Shown piece after piece: positions 17,802 through 27,054 of a DNA stretch of 64,000 nucleotides. The notes under the pieces are model-generated. The model was not told the DNA's origin and searched no databases. It saw only the letters and a program-made list of their open reading frames with translations. Made by a program: the position numbers and the translations under genes. This DNA is from CAVSCD01 sp963726335. GTDB taxonomy: Bacteria; Acidobacteriota; Aminicenantia; Aminicenantales; UBA8522. The DNA is taken from contig CAVSCD010000010.1 in assembly GCA_963726335.1 (NCBI GenBank), positions 434,001 through 498,000 of the forward strand. The letters run 5' to 3'. The first letter of the stretch is position 1. The number at the start of each line of letters is the position of its first letter.

Positions 17802-18986
17802 GTGATCAAACGCCTCCCCGCGGATTTCATTGTCGACGAGCAGGCGGACCTGCCGCTCCGTCCGGCCGGCGAGTTCAGGGTCTATTCCCTGAAGAAGAGC
17901 GGCTGGACGACACTCGATGCGCTCCGGCAGATCGCGCGCGCGGCCAACATTCCCCTGAGCCGGATCTCCTACGGCGGGAAAAAGGACAAGCACGGGCAGA
18001 CCTCGCAGTTCATCGCCATCCGTTTCCGCCGCGACCTGGGACTCCGGGGGAGGGATTTTTCGCTGGAGGCCGTCGGGTACATGGACCGGCCGATGGGGCC
18101 GGACCTGATTCGGGCCAACTCGTTCGCCGTGGTCGTCCGTGATCTCGCGGACACCGGGCCGTTTGAACGCCACGCGGAAGAAGTCCGGAGGTCGGGGTTC
18201 CCGAACTTTTTCGACGACCAGCGGTTCCGGAGCTACGACCCGGAGATGGGTTTTTTCGGCGATAAGATCGTCAGGCGCCACTGGAACGGGGCGCTTCAGG
18301 TCTACCTGACGAGCGCCGCCGCGGACGCCACTAAAAAGGAACGCGCCCGCCGGACCGCCGTTCTCCGATCCTGGAAGGACTGGTCCGCTTGCCGCCGTCT
18401 CGCCCTGGACCCTCTGGAAAAAGCCGTCTTCGACCATCTGGCGGCGCACCCCGCGGACACAAGGGGAGCGCTGCGCCTCATCCCCGAGGAAGAGGTCGCC
18501 ATGAGGTACGCGGCTTTCCAGTCGCACCTCTGGAACGAACTGTTGCGCCGGCTGGTCCGGCGGAAGATCGGAGAGCTCGAGGAGGTCGCAGGGAGCGACG
18601 GCCCTTACCTTTTCTGGAGAGGACTCGACTCCGCGACCATGAGCTATCTCGATTCTCTCGAGATCCCCGCGGCGGCGGCCAAAATGGAGTTCCAGGACGA
18701 GCTCACGGCGGCGATCCACGCGGACATCCTCCAGGGAGCCGAGCTCAAGCCCGGCGATTTCCGGACAAAGGAGCTCAGAAAGGTCAGCTTCCGGTCGTTC
18801 ATGAGGAAGGCGCTCCTCCTTCCCCGCGATCTGAAGATCCTGGAGAGCGGCGGCGACGAGCTCCACCCCGGCCGGAAAAAGCTGACCGTCTCCTTTTCTC
18901 TCTCCCGCGGGGCCTACGGCACGATGCTCATCAAGCGACTCGGGTTGGTTTCCCGCGGGCTGGTCATCGACGCGACGGCCGGCTGA
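17802..18986 (+). CDS. truD: tRNA pseudouridine synthase TruD
   Basis: Isomerises U13 of tRNA to pseudouridine. The 394-aa protein has the TruD signature GGKKDKHGQT with the catalytic aspartate at D62, and the NFFDDQRFRS motif at about 130-140. The TRUD insertion domain is present, so length is normal. Start codon GTG at 17802, chosen because the protein begins with a standard strand there (MIKRLPADFIVDE) and because the -10 box lies just six bases upstream. TruD is sporadic in bacteria outside Proteobacteria. Confidence 0.92.
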   Translation: MIKRLPADFIVDEQADLPLRPAGEFRVYSLKKSGWTTLDALRQIARAANIPLSRISYGGKKDKHGQTSQFIAIRFRRDLGLRGRDFSLEAVGYMDRPMGPDLIRANSFAVVVRDLADTGPFERHAEEVRRSGFPNFFDDQRFRSYDPEMGFFGDKIVRRHWNGALQVYLTSAAADATKKERARRTAVLRSWKDWSACRRLALDPLEKAVFDHLAAHPADTRGALRLIPEEEVAMRYAAFQSHLWNELLRRLVRRKIGELEEVAGSDGPYLFWRGLDSATMSYLDSLEIPAAAAKMEFQDELTAAIHADILQGAELKPGDFRTKELRKVSFRSFMRKALLLPRDLKILESGGDELHPGRKKLTVSFSLSRGAYGTMLIKRLGLVSRGLVIDATAG

Positions 18987-19020
18987 CGTTGCTTTCCTGG
19001 CGGTTTTCCGCTAAATCATA

Positions 19021-19950
19021 GTGCTGGCAGTCTATGCGACCATGAAGAGAACGCTCCCCCCAACGCTTCCCGCCATTCCCCGCCGGCCGGGACGGGTCAA
19101 GGTCCGGCCGCTCGGCCGCGACGCGGACTACGACGAGATCCTGGATATCCAGCGCCGCGTCTGGGGGCACAACGAAACCGAACTGACCCCGACTCACCAA
19201 TTCCGCATCACGGCCCGCCTGGGCGCCATCCTCCTCGGCGGCTGGATCGGCAGCCGTCTGGCGGGCTTCGTCTATTCCTTCCCCGCGGTATTCGAGGGCC
19301 GGCTCGTCCAGCACTCCCATCTTCTCGCCGTCCTCCCCGAATACCAAGGGCGGGGCGTGGGCAGATCGCTGAAATGGGCGCAGCGCGATAGGGCGATCGA
19401 GCTCGGCTACGATCTGATCACCTGGACCTTCGACCCCCTTCAAGCGAAGAACGCGAACCTCAACCTCCACTCGCTGGGGGCGGTCGCAAGGACCTACTGG
19501 CGGGATTTCTACGGCGCCCAGGAGGCGCTCGTCCTCGGCCCGGGGGTTCGGACGGACCGTTTCCTTGCGGAGTGGGCGATCCGGTCCGGCCGGGTGACGA
19601 GCCGGCGGGCCGGCGGACCGGGGAGGAAGATCTCCCCTGACGCCGCTCACGCGCTCGCCGCAAAGGACTCAAATCCGGCGCCGGGGGAGCGGGTGCAGAC
19701 CGGTCGGGATAAGGCCAACGTTCCTCCCCGCCCGGGGAAGCCCAACCTGTCTCTCGGCGCCAAAGTCGTTTTGGCGGAAATCCCCAGGGCGGTGAACGCC
19801 ATCAAGAAGCAACCCGATGTGATCGCGGCCTGGCAGAGGGGGTTGCGGCGCGTCCTTGAGCACTATTTCGGCCGCGGCTATGTCGTCGACGATTTCGTAT
19901 TCGGCGACCGCTGTTTTTATGCGCTCAAGCGCCTGTCGGCGAAAGAATGA
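19021..19950 (+). CDS. GNAT superfamily acetyltransferase
   Basis: A 309-aa protein (GTG start at 19021; the ATG at 19042 is equally possible). The acetyl-CoA binding motif is HLLAVLPEYQGRGVGRSLKW at about 98-117, followed by WTFDPLQAKNANLNLHSLGA, which is typical of the COG3375 group of predicted acyltransferases. Roughly 50 poorly conserved, charged residues lie near 200-245. The stop overlaps the trmJ start by 4 bp (ATGA), indicating translational coupling. Substrate unknown. Confidence 0.75.
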   Translation: MLAVYATMKRTLPPTLPAIPRRPGRVKVRPLGRDADYDEILDIQRRVWGHNETELTPTHQFRITARLGAILLGGWIGSRLAGFVYSFPAVFEGRLVQHSHLLAVLPEYQGRGVGRSLKWAQRDRAIELGYDLITWTFDPLQAKNANLNLHSLGAVARTYWRDFYGAQEALVLGPGVRTDRFLAEWAIRSGRVTSRRAGGPGRKISPDAAHALAAKDSNPAPGERVQTGRDKANVPPRPGKPNLSLGAKVVLAEIPRAVNAIKKQPDVIAAWQRGLRRVLEHYFGRGYVVDDFVFGDRCFYALKRLSAKE

Positions 19951-20752
19951 CCGATAAATCCTGGGCGGACAACGTCTTTTTCATCCTCGTCGCCCCCACG
20001 GAACCCGGGAACATCGGCGCCGCCGCCCGGGCCGTCAAGAACATGGGATTCCGGCACCTCGAGCTGGTGAACCCCGTCCCCTTCTTGACGCTGGAAGCGG
20101 GGGCCATGGCCTGCGGCGCCCTGGACGTACTCGAGCGGGCCCGGGTCTATCCGTCGCTCACGGAGGCGCTCGCGGAGAAGTCGCTCGTCGCCGGCACGAC
20201 ACGCCGGCGCGGCAACCGCCGGGGAATCATCCTGTCCGCGGCCTCGGCCGCCAAGGAGATCGCCAAGGCCGCGCCGGGAACAAGGTCGCCATCCTGTTCG
20301 GCAACGAGCACAACGGGTTGACCAACCGGGAGATCGAAGCCTGCGGCCTGCTGGCGACGATCCCCTCAAACCCCGCCGCTCCCTCCCTCAACCTCAGCCA
20401 GAGCGTGATGATTATCGCCTATGAGCTGAGCCGGGTCACGCCGGCCGAAGACGCCCCTCCCCTTGTCGGGAGCAAAGACATCCGGGCCCTTATGAGGCGG
20501 GTCCGCGCCACCCTCGACGTCCTCGGTTACGGGAAAAAGGGCGATCGCGACCTGCGAGCGGACATCATGCGGAATATCGGGCGCCTGGTCGGCCGGGCCG
20601 GCCTCACCGTGTGGGAGATCAACATGCTCCACGGTCTCTGCCGCCGCATCCGGGAAAAGACCGGGACATCCCCGGACGATCCTGTTCTGATGCCGGCGGC
20701 GAAAGTCAGGCGCTCGCGGCGCGCTCCAGGCGCTTCAGGATCGAGAACATGA
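19947..20752 (+). CDS. trmJ: SpoU/TrmH-class tRNA methyltransferase (TrmJ-like), frameshifted
   Basis: An AdoMet-dependent 2'-O-ribose methyltransferase of the trefoil-knot family. The N-terminal part (PTEPGNIGAAARAVKNMGF) is in the first frame. Near 20280 one base is lost, probably from a G run (AAPG then NKVAILFGNEHNGLTN). The rest continues in another frame with the knot motif IPSNPAAPSLNLSQSVMI and a C-terminal helical domain. All three family motifs are intact, so a sequencing indel is more likely than gene decay. TrmJ methylates position 32 of tRNAs, and the length (about 268 aa) fits. The 3' end overlaps the convergent transporter gene by 47 bp. Confidence 0.82.
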
Positions 20753-22388
20753 ACGTCGCCGAGATCAGGCAGCAGACGACGAGGATCAGCCACAGGGACC
20801 AGAGCGGCACGCGCAGCCAGAAATAGCTGATCACCCCCACCAGGTTGTTGCCGAGGGCCGTGGCGGCGAACCAGCCCCCCTGCATCAGGCCCTTGTGTTT
20901 GGGCGGAGCAACCCTGGAAACAAATGAAATCCCGATCGGGCTCAGGAGAAGTTCCGCGACCGTCAGAGTGAAATAGGTGGAAAGCAGCCAGTAAACCGAA
21001 ACCAGGTGCTGCGGCGGAGCGACCCTGCCGCCGAGCGACTTCGGGCTGGGGAGGCCGACTGACCCGATAACAAGGATGGTGAAGGCCGCGGCCGTGATCA
21101 GCATACCGATACCGATCTTACGCGGCGCCGAAGGCTCCTTCCCGATCTTGTTGAGGTAGCCGAAGAAAAGTACGACCAGCGGCGTCAGGGCCACGATAAA
21201 GAAGGGGTTGAAGTGCTGGAATTTTTGGGGGCTGAAGGGATTGACGTCCAGGTAGCTCCTGTATCTCAACACGGCCAGGATCGCGAATATCGCAAAGCCC
21301 GCTCCGCCGATCAGGCGGCTCGTCCGGCTGGAGCGCTTCTTCACGAGAAAGATGAACCCCACCACGGACAGAAAGACCGCCAGCAGCCCGAACAGGTCGA
21401 ACCAGAGGTTGGTGAGCTGGCCGACGCTCGGCACCGTGTAATCCCGGGCATAGTAAGTCATCGTAACCGCGCTCTGGTGGAAGGACATCCAGAAAAAGAT
21501 GACCACCAGGAAGACAAGCCCAAGGGCGATCAACCGTTCCCGCGTCTGCTGCGGCGTGAGTTCGACGACCTGGGCCCGGAGGGCTTCCGATTTGGCTTTT
21601 TGCCGTTCAGAAAGGTCCGCGTGGCCGTAATACTTCCGGAAACCCCAGAAGATGACCATGGAGATAATCAAGGCGACGCAGGCCACGCCGAATCCGTAAT
21701 GATAAGATTTGCTCAGGGCGTTGATATAGCTTTCTGAAAATTTCCCCAGGCTCTCGAGCGAGACGGCCGGGTCCTGGGCCTGGGCAATCGCCAGATACTC
21801 GCCGGCCTCGGTCAGCTTCCCCTTGAGGAAGTCATTGGCCAGGGCCGGAATCCTGGCATCATAGAAAAAGTGGGACTTGGCCAGGATCCAGTTGCTGACC
21901 TTCTCCGAAGCCGTCGGGGCGAACACGGCGCCGATGTTGATCCCCATGTAGAAGATATTGAAGGCCCGGTCGCGGAGCCCGCTGTATTTGGGGTCGTCAT
22001 AGAGGTTACCGACAAGAGCCTGAAGGTTCCCCTTGAACAGCCCCGTCCCGAGAGAAATGGTCGCCAAGGCGGCGATAACCAGGAAGAAATGGGTTGACAT
22101 GGCACTGGGCAGCGCCATGAGCACATAGCCGATGAACATGACGATGAGCCCCAAGCTGATCGTCCGGCCGTAACCCAGATACCGGTCGGCCAGGAACCCG
22201 CCGAGGAGGGGAAAGAGATAAACGCTCACCATGAAGTTGCTGTAGATCAGGCCCGCGGCTGTGGCATTGAGCCCGTACTTGGCCTGGAGGAACAGCACGA
22301 AAATGCTGATCATCGTGTAGAACCCGAACCGCTCGCCCATGTTGGCGAGGAAGGCGACGATCAGCCCCTTGGGGTGCCCTTTGAACAT
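20706..22388 (-). CDS. Proton-dependent oligopeptide transporter (POT/PTR family)
   Basis: A 560-aa inner-membrane symporter for di- and tripeptides. The first helix carries NMGERFGFYTM (the ExxER motif region of POT proteins), followed by PLLGGFLADRYLGYGRTI and the PTR2 signature FNIFYMGINIGA near residue 150. About 14 hydrophobic segments are visible. A charged insertion of about 50 residues (165-215) lies between helices, typical of this branch. Only a weak AAGG site precedes the ATG at 22388. Confidence 0.9.
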   Translation of the reverse strand: MFKGHPKGLIVAFLANMGERFGFYTMISIFVLFLQAKYGLNATAAGLIYSNFMVSVYLFPLLGGFLADRYLGYGRTISLGLIVMFIGYVLMALPSAMSTHFFLVIAALATISLGTGLFKGNLQALVGNLYDDPKYSGLRDRAFNIFYMGINIGAVFAPTASEKVSNWILAKSHFFYDARIPALANDFLKGKLTEAGEYLAIAQAQDPAVSLESLGKFSESYINALSKSYHYGFGVACVALIISMVIFWGFRKYYGHADLSERQKAKSEALRAQVVELTPQQTRERLIALGLVFLVVIFFWMSFHQSAVTMTYYARDYTVPSVGQLTNLWFDLFGLLAVFLSVVGFIFLVKKRSSRTSRLIGGAGFAIFAILAVLRYRSYLDVNPFSPQKFQHFNPFFIVALTPLVVLFFGYLNKIGKEPSAPRKIGIGMLITAAAFTILVIGSVGLPSPKSLGGRVAPPQHLVSVYWLLSTYFTLTVAELLLSPIGISFVSRVAPPKHKGLMQGGWFAATALGNNLVGVISYFWLRVPLWSLWLILVVCCLISATFMFSILKRLERAASA

Positions 22389-22571
22389 GGTCTGACCTAC
22401 CTTAAGATTGGATTGCAGGACGAAACTCTTTTAATTTTTTCCGGGCGGCTTGTCAATGCCTGGAGCCGGGCCTGGGAGGGCCCCGGGAGAATTCACAGAT
22501 TCTTCACAAAATCTTGGCATCCCCTTGACAACCCGACCGCCTCGAAAGCCCAGAGTGAAGACGGAAACGGC

Positions 22572-23507
22572 ATGAGACATATCATCATCAACCCTGCCGC
22601 GGCCGCGGGAACGACCGGGAAACGCGCGGCCGAGATCCTGGCTCTCCTGAACCGGTATCTCGGCAGCCGGTGCACGGTGTTCATTACGGGAGAGCCTGGG
22701 GAGGCGACGGGGTCGGCCCGCCGGGCGGCCGCCGCGGGCACCGACCTGATCGTGGCCGTCGGGGGGGATGGTACGATCCAGGAGGTCGTGAACGGCCTCT
22801 TCAGGGACGGACGCCCGCTCTGCCCGGATTGCCGCCTGGGGATCATCAACTCCGGGAGCGGCGGCGGGTTCGCCGGAAGCCTCGGACTGCCGCCAAGCAT
22901 CGAAGGCCAGGCGGCCATGATCGCCCGGGGCGGTGAGCTCCGGATCGACATCGGCCGCGCCGTCTATGTCAACGGTGAAGCAAGATCCAGGGAACGGTAT
23001 TTCATCAACGAATGCCAGGCCGGGATCGGCAGCACGGTGATCAGGAAGGTCGAGGCCTGGAACAGGATAGTCAAGATGTTCGGCGGTCGGCTCGCCTTCG
23101 GCGCAAGCGCCCTGGCCGCGGCCCTGGGCTGTCCCAACCAGCCGGTCTGCGTCGAGGTCGACGGCCGGCATGTCGGGACGCACCGACTTCTCGGTGTGGT
23201 CGCGGCCAACGGCAGCCGGATGGGCGGCAGTTTGAGGCCGACCCCCAGGGCGCGGCTCGACGATGGGCTTCTCGACATCCTCCTCATCCACGGACAATCG
23301 GTCTTAGATCGGCTCAGAAGCTTCGCCAATATCTACTCGGGAAAACACCTCGGCCTCGCCGGATTCAGCTACTTTCAGGCCCGGTGCATTGTTCTCTCGT
23401 CCACGCAAAAGGTCGATATCGAGGCGGACGGTGAACCTTGGGGAACACTCCCCTGCCGGGTGGACATCCTGCCCTCCGCTCTCCGTATCGCCGGCCCGGT
23501 CCCGTAA
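22572..23507 (+). CDS. Diacylglycerol kinase catalytic family protein
   Basis: A 311-aa lipid kinase related to YegS/DgkB. MRHIIINPAAAAGTTGKRA opens the protein, the nucleotide motif is canonical (AVGGDGTIQEVVNGL), and the C-terminal sandwich includes DDGLLDILLIHG and VDIEADGEPWGTLPC. The open frame runs 66 codons upstream, but nothing there looks like protein and the ATG at 22572 aligns with the family start. It is transcribed away from the POT gene. Substrate (diacylglycerol or another lipid) not determinable. Confidence 0.87.
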   Translation: MRHIIINPAAAAGTTGKRAAEILALLNRYLGSRCTVFITGEPGEATGSARRAAAAGTDLIVAVGGDGTIQEVVNGLFRDGRPLCPDCRLGIINSGSGGGFAGSLGLPPSIEGQAAMIARGGELRIDIGRAVYVNGEARSRERYFINECQAGIGSTVIRKVEAWNRIVKMFGGRLAFGASALAAALGCPNQPVCVEVDGRHVGTHRLLGVVAANGSRMGGSLRPTPRARLDDGLLDILLIHGQSVLDRLRSFANIYSGKHLGLAGFSYFQARCIVLSSTQKVDIEADGEPWGTLPCRVDILPSALRIAGPVP

Positions 23508-23517
23508 GCGGCCCCGG

Positions 23518-24734
23518 TCAGCCGGCATTCTCCTTCTCGATGAGCTCCTGCACCCTCTCCAGAACGGAGGGGACCGCCGAGATCACACGGTTCCAGCTGG
23601 GGATGAGGGGCGAATACAGGGGATCTTCGAAGAACGAGTGGCCCGCCATCTGGAGGGCCCGGGTAAAGGCCTCGACGATGATCGATTCCTGATGATAGTC
23701 GAACCCCAGGCCGTTGATGGCGGCGTCGTCCCGGTAGCGCTTGATCATGTCCTTGGCGGTGCGTTGATAATTGATGAGCAGCGTTCCGAAGGCATCCTGG
23801 CCGAGGATGATGCCCTCGATCGCCAGGTTCCGGAAGACGGATTTGGCGATGTCGATGGCCATTTTCATCAGGCCGGTCTTGGGGTCCTCGGCCGAGAGCG
23901 ATTGGTGCTTATGCTCGTAGGTTTCGCAAAGCTCGGCCTGGCAGATGCGCCGGAGGGAATAGTTCCTGTAGACTTCGGCCAGAGGTCTCGACCTCGAGTC
24001 CCCAGTCGTTGGGGATGCGGTTGAGGGCGGCGAGGTCGATCAGCATCGAGAACTCGCCCGCCAGCGGGATAGCGGAAACTGTCGAGAAACGGAGCAGGGG
24101 CTGGCAGCCGAAGAGCTTCTCCAGGCTGCGGATGAGAGGCGTGACGAACAGCCGTGTCACCCGGCCGTGCATCCGGTCCGTTACCCGGGCGTAGTATCCC
24201 TTGCAGAAGGCGTAATTGATGCTCGGCGAGGCGACGGGATAGCCAGCCGGCCGACGAGCTCCCGGGAGTGATTGACGATATCGCAGTCGTGGAGGGCGAT
24301 GACCTTGGATTTTTCGCGGGCCAGGATGTAGCCGTAGGCGATCCAGGCGGACCGTCCCCTTCCCGTCGTTCGCCGACCGGCAGGTCGTTTTCGGCCAGCA
24401 GTTGATACAACTGGGAAAAAGACGGTCCGGAAGCCCAGATGATGCGATGGCGCTGGGGCAGGGAGGAGAAGAATTCCCGGGCTTTCAGGAAATCCTCGTT
24501 TTCGGTCGCCCGCCCGAGAGTGATGACGATCTCGTCGAGGTAGGGGATCTCGCTGAGGTTTTCCCGGATGGTTTGAGCGGCGGTCGAGCGGAGCTCGACG
24601 GGTGTTATGGGCAAGACCAGGGCGATCGGCCGGTGCCGGCTGAAGCCGACGAGGTCCTTCTCCATGCGCTCGAGGTCGGTGTGTCCCAGCCGATGGAATG
24701 TCGAGATGACTCCGGTCTGATGAAAATCCGCCAT
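23518..24734 (-). CDS. gpgS: Glucosyl-3-phosphoglycerate synthase, three frameshifts
   Basis: Transfers glucose from an NDP-glucose to 3-phosphoglycerate, the first step to the compatible solute glucosylglycerate. Read across three single-base shifts (near 24360, 24241 and 23985) the protein is about 405 aa and conserved throughout: FHQTGVISTFHRLG at the start, RPIALVLPITPVEL, GRSAWIAYGYILA, the metal-binding DCD in ALHDCDIVNH, INYAFCKGYYARV, and GLEVETLAEVYRNYS. One shift lies in a G run. Conserved motifs on both sides of each break point to read errors. The matching phosphatase gene lies 23 bp upstream. Confidence 0.8.
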
Positions 24735-24757
24735 GAGAACCTCCTTAAGTTCAAGGA

Positions 24758-25579
24758 TCAGCCGGCGAGACGGGGCACCAGATCCAGGATCGCGGCGCTC
24801 CAGCCCACAGGCCCCTCGCCGGGAGCGAGATACAGTCCCGGGAGCCGGATCGATGGGTCGTGGCCCCCTTCAGGCTTCCGGACGAGAACGGGGAAGTCGA
24901 CCGCTTCGAGCAGCGGGAGGTCGTTCCCGCTGTCCCCGAGCCCGATGCTGGCCACGGGACGCCCCAAGGCCTGCGCGTAGAGAAGCACAAGGAAGCGGGC
25001 GCATCGCCCCTTGTCGTTGTCCCCCGTGAGGTGAAAAAACCGCCCCCCCTTGACGACGCTCAGCCCGGACCGCCGGGCCGCCTCCCGGACGGCTTCCAGG
25101 ACGGACATGTCGCTCAGGAGGAAGGGCTCGTCGTACTCCCTGGCGCGGGCGAGCTCGGCTTCCGCCGCGGGCAGCCCGGTTATGCCGGCGACCTCGCCGG
25201 CCGTGAACTCATGGAATCCCTTGAGCTTCCCCGGGAACATCTCGTTGAGCTTCTCGAAGGCTTCAACGAGTCTGGCGTAGGGAGTCCCGAATTCGACGAC
25301 GTCATACCCAGGGACCTTCCTTGCCGGGAGAGACTCCAGGGGAAAACGGCCGGCCGGGATGAACACGGCCCCGCCGTTTTCGGAGATGAACGGTTCGGCG
25401 TTGCCGAGCGCGACGCGCACGATTTCGATCTCGGACCGGGTTTTGCTCGAGCAGACGACGAGCGGTATGTTTCTATCATGGAGGAGGCGCAGAGCCGGCT
25501 CCGCCGCCGCGAACGAATACGTCGAGTGGTCGAGGAGAGTCCCGTCCAGGTCGGTGAACACAACAAGTCCTCGTTTCAT
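24758..25579 (-). CDS. Mannosyl/glucosyl-3-phosphoglycerate phosphatase (HAD-IIB)
   Basis: Dephosphorylates the product of the neighbouring synthase to free glucosyl- or mannosylglycerate. The 273-aa protein has HAD motif I as FTDLDGTLLD (nucleophile D10, acid D12), motif II as VVCSSKTR, and motif IV as GLGDSGNDLPLL near residue 215, with a class IIB cap. These fit the MpgP/YedP family. It precedes gpgS in the same operon, so glucosyl-3-phosphoglycerate is the likely substrate here. Such enzymes often accept both sugars. Confidence 0.85.
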   Translation of the reverse strand: MKRGLVVFTDLDGTLLDHSTYSFAAAEPALRLLHDRNIPLVVCSSKTRSEIEIVRVALGNAEPFISENGGAVFIPAGRFPLESLPARKVPGYDVVEFGTPYARLVEAFEKLNEMFPGKLKGFHEFTAGEVAGITGLPAAEAELARAREYDEPFLLSDMSVLEAVREAARRSGLSVVKGGRFFHLTGDNDKGRCARFLVLLYAQALGRPVASIGLGDSGNDLPLLEAVDFPVLVRKPEGGHDPSIRLPGLYLAPGEGPVGWSAAILDLVPRLAG

Positions 25580-25767
25580 CGGAATCCATCTACTGAGTTA
25601 ACGCGAAACCGCCGATCGCGGCGTCGCTGCCCAAGCCGTCATCAAACCCCTGGTTTAAGGATAGCAGACGATTCGCGCGGGCGTCAAAGGAAAAATCTTG
25701 TCGGCCTTCCCGATAAGGGACTACAATAGTCCCAAGGAAACGGACACTTCACACCGGAGAGAAAGCC

Positions 25768-27054
25768 ATGCCTTACTTCACGGCGATACGCGGCTACACG
25801 GCCAAGCGGATCGAGGAGATCCGGAGCGCCGATATCCTTGTCGGCATCCCCTGCTACAACAACGAGAAGACCATCGCCCACGTCATCCAGATGGTTTCCC
25901 ACGGGCTGAACCAACACTACCGGGACCTCCGGAATGTCATCATGGTCGCCGACGGCGGCTCGACCGACGACACCCGGGAAGCGGCCAAGGAATTCCAGAT
26001 CAAGCCCTGGCAGGAGAAGATCGTGTCCATTTACCGGGGGCCGGCCGGCAAGGGCACGGCCCTGAGGTCGGTCTTCGAGGCGGCGCGGATCCTCAACGTG
26101 CGGGCCTGCGCCGTCGTCGACGCCGACCTCAGGAGCATCACCTCCGACTGGATCCGCGAGCTCATCGAACCCGTCACCGGCCGCGGCTTCCAGTTCGTCG
26201 CGCCGGTCTATCTCCGTCACAAGTATGACGGAACGATCACCAACAACATCGTCTATAACCTGACCCGCGCCCTTTACGGCAAGCGCGTCCGCCAGCCGAT
26301 CGGCGGCGATTTCGCCTTCTCCCGGGAGGTCGCCAAGTTCTATGCGGAACAGGATGTCTGGGACAGCGACGTCGCTCGGTTCGGGATCGACATCTGGATG
26401 ACGACGACGGCGATCACCCAGGGTTTCCGGATCTGCCAGGCCAGCCTCGGCGTCAAGATCCACGACGCCAAGGACCCGGGCCGCCAGCTCGGGCCGATGT
26501 TCCGCCAGGTCGTTTACGTCCTGTTCTCGCTCATGGAGAGGTTCGAGAACTACTGGAAGACCGTGCGGGGGAGCGAGCCGGTGGAAACGTTCGGCCAAAC
26601 GAAGGCCATCGAGCCCGAGTCCGTTGCCGTCGACCTCGAGGGTCTGGTCGAAAAATTCCAAACGGGCTTTCAGCAGTTCTCTTCCCTGTGGAAAGAGATC
26701 TTCAGCGCCGAAATCTTCGACGAGATCCGCCGGGCTTCAGAGCTCGGCGTCCGGGAGTTCCACCTGCCGACGGGGACCTGGGTTCGTCTCCTGTACGAGC
26801 TGGCCGCCACTTTTCACGCCTGGACCCATAACCGCTTCAAGGTCATCGAGCTCGTTACGCCGCTCTATTACGCCCGCGTCGCTTCGTTTGTCCGCGAGTC
26901 CTGGGAGATGACCTCGGAGGCCGCCGAAAAGCTCGTCGAGGAGCAGGCTCTCCTGTTCGAAAAGAACAAAGATTATCTCCTCAAGATCTGGGACCAGAAA
27001 CGGCTTGACCGCCAGAGCCCCCAGGGTTCGGACGAGGGGGGCATCAGAGCTTGA
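25768..27054 (+). CDS. GT2-fold glycosyltransferase
   Basis: A 428-aa cytoplasmic glycosyltransferase with a GT-A fold: ILVGIPCYNNEKTI at 28-41, VADGGSTDDT at about 63-72, GPAGKGTALRSVFEA and the metal site AVVDADLRS near 115-123. A second half with IGGDFAFSREVAKFY and DVARFGIDIWM carries the probable acceptor site. A helical C-terminal region of about 150 residues follows. It lies divergently next to gpgS and its phosphatase and recalls mannosylglycerate synthase-type enzymes, so a role in compatible solute synthesis is inferred. GGAGAG precedes the ATG. The 3' end overlaps the convergent MFS gene by 11 bp. Confidence 0.78.
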   Translation: MPYFTAIRGYTAKRIEEIRSADILVGIPCYNNEKTIAHVIQMVSHGLNQHYRDLRNVIMVADGGSTDDTREAAKEFQIKPWQEKIVSIYRGPAGKGTALRSVFEAARILNVRACAVVDADLRSITSDWIRELIEPVTGRGFQFVAPVYLRHKYDGTITNNIVYNLTRALYGKRVRQPIGGDFAFSREVAKFYAEQDVWDSDVARFGIDIWMTTTAITQGFRICQASLGVKIHDAKDPGRQLGPMFRQVVYVLFSLMERFENYWKTVRGSEPVETFGQTKAIEPESVAVDLEGLVEKFQTGFQQFSSLWKEIFSAEIFDEIRRASELGVREFHLPTGTWVRLLYELAATFHAWTHNRFKVIELVTPLYYARVASFVRESWEMTSEAAEKLVEEQALLFEKNKDYLLKIWDQKRLDRQSPQGSDEGGIRA

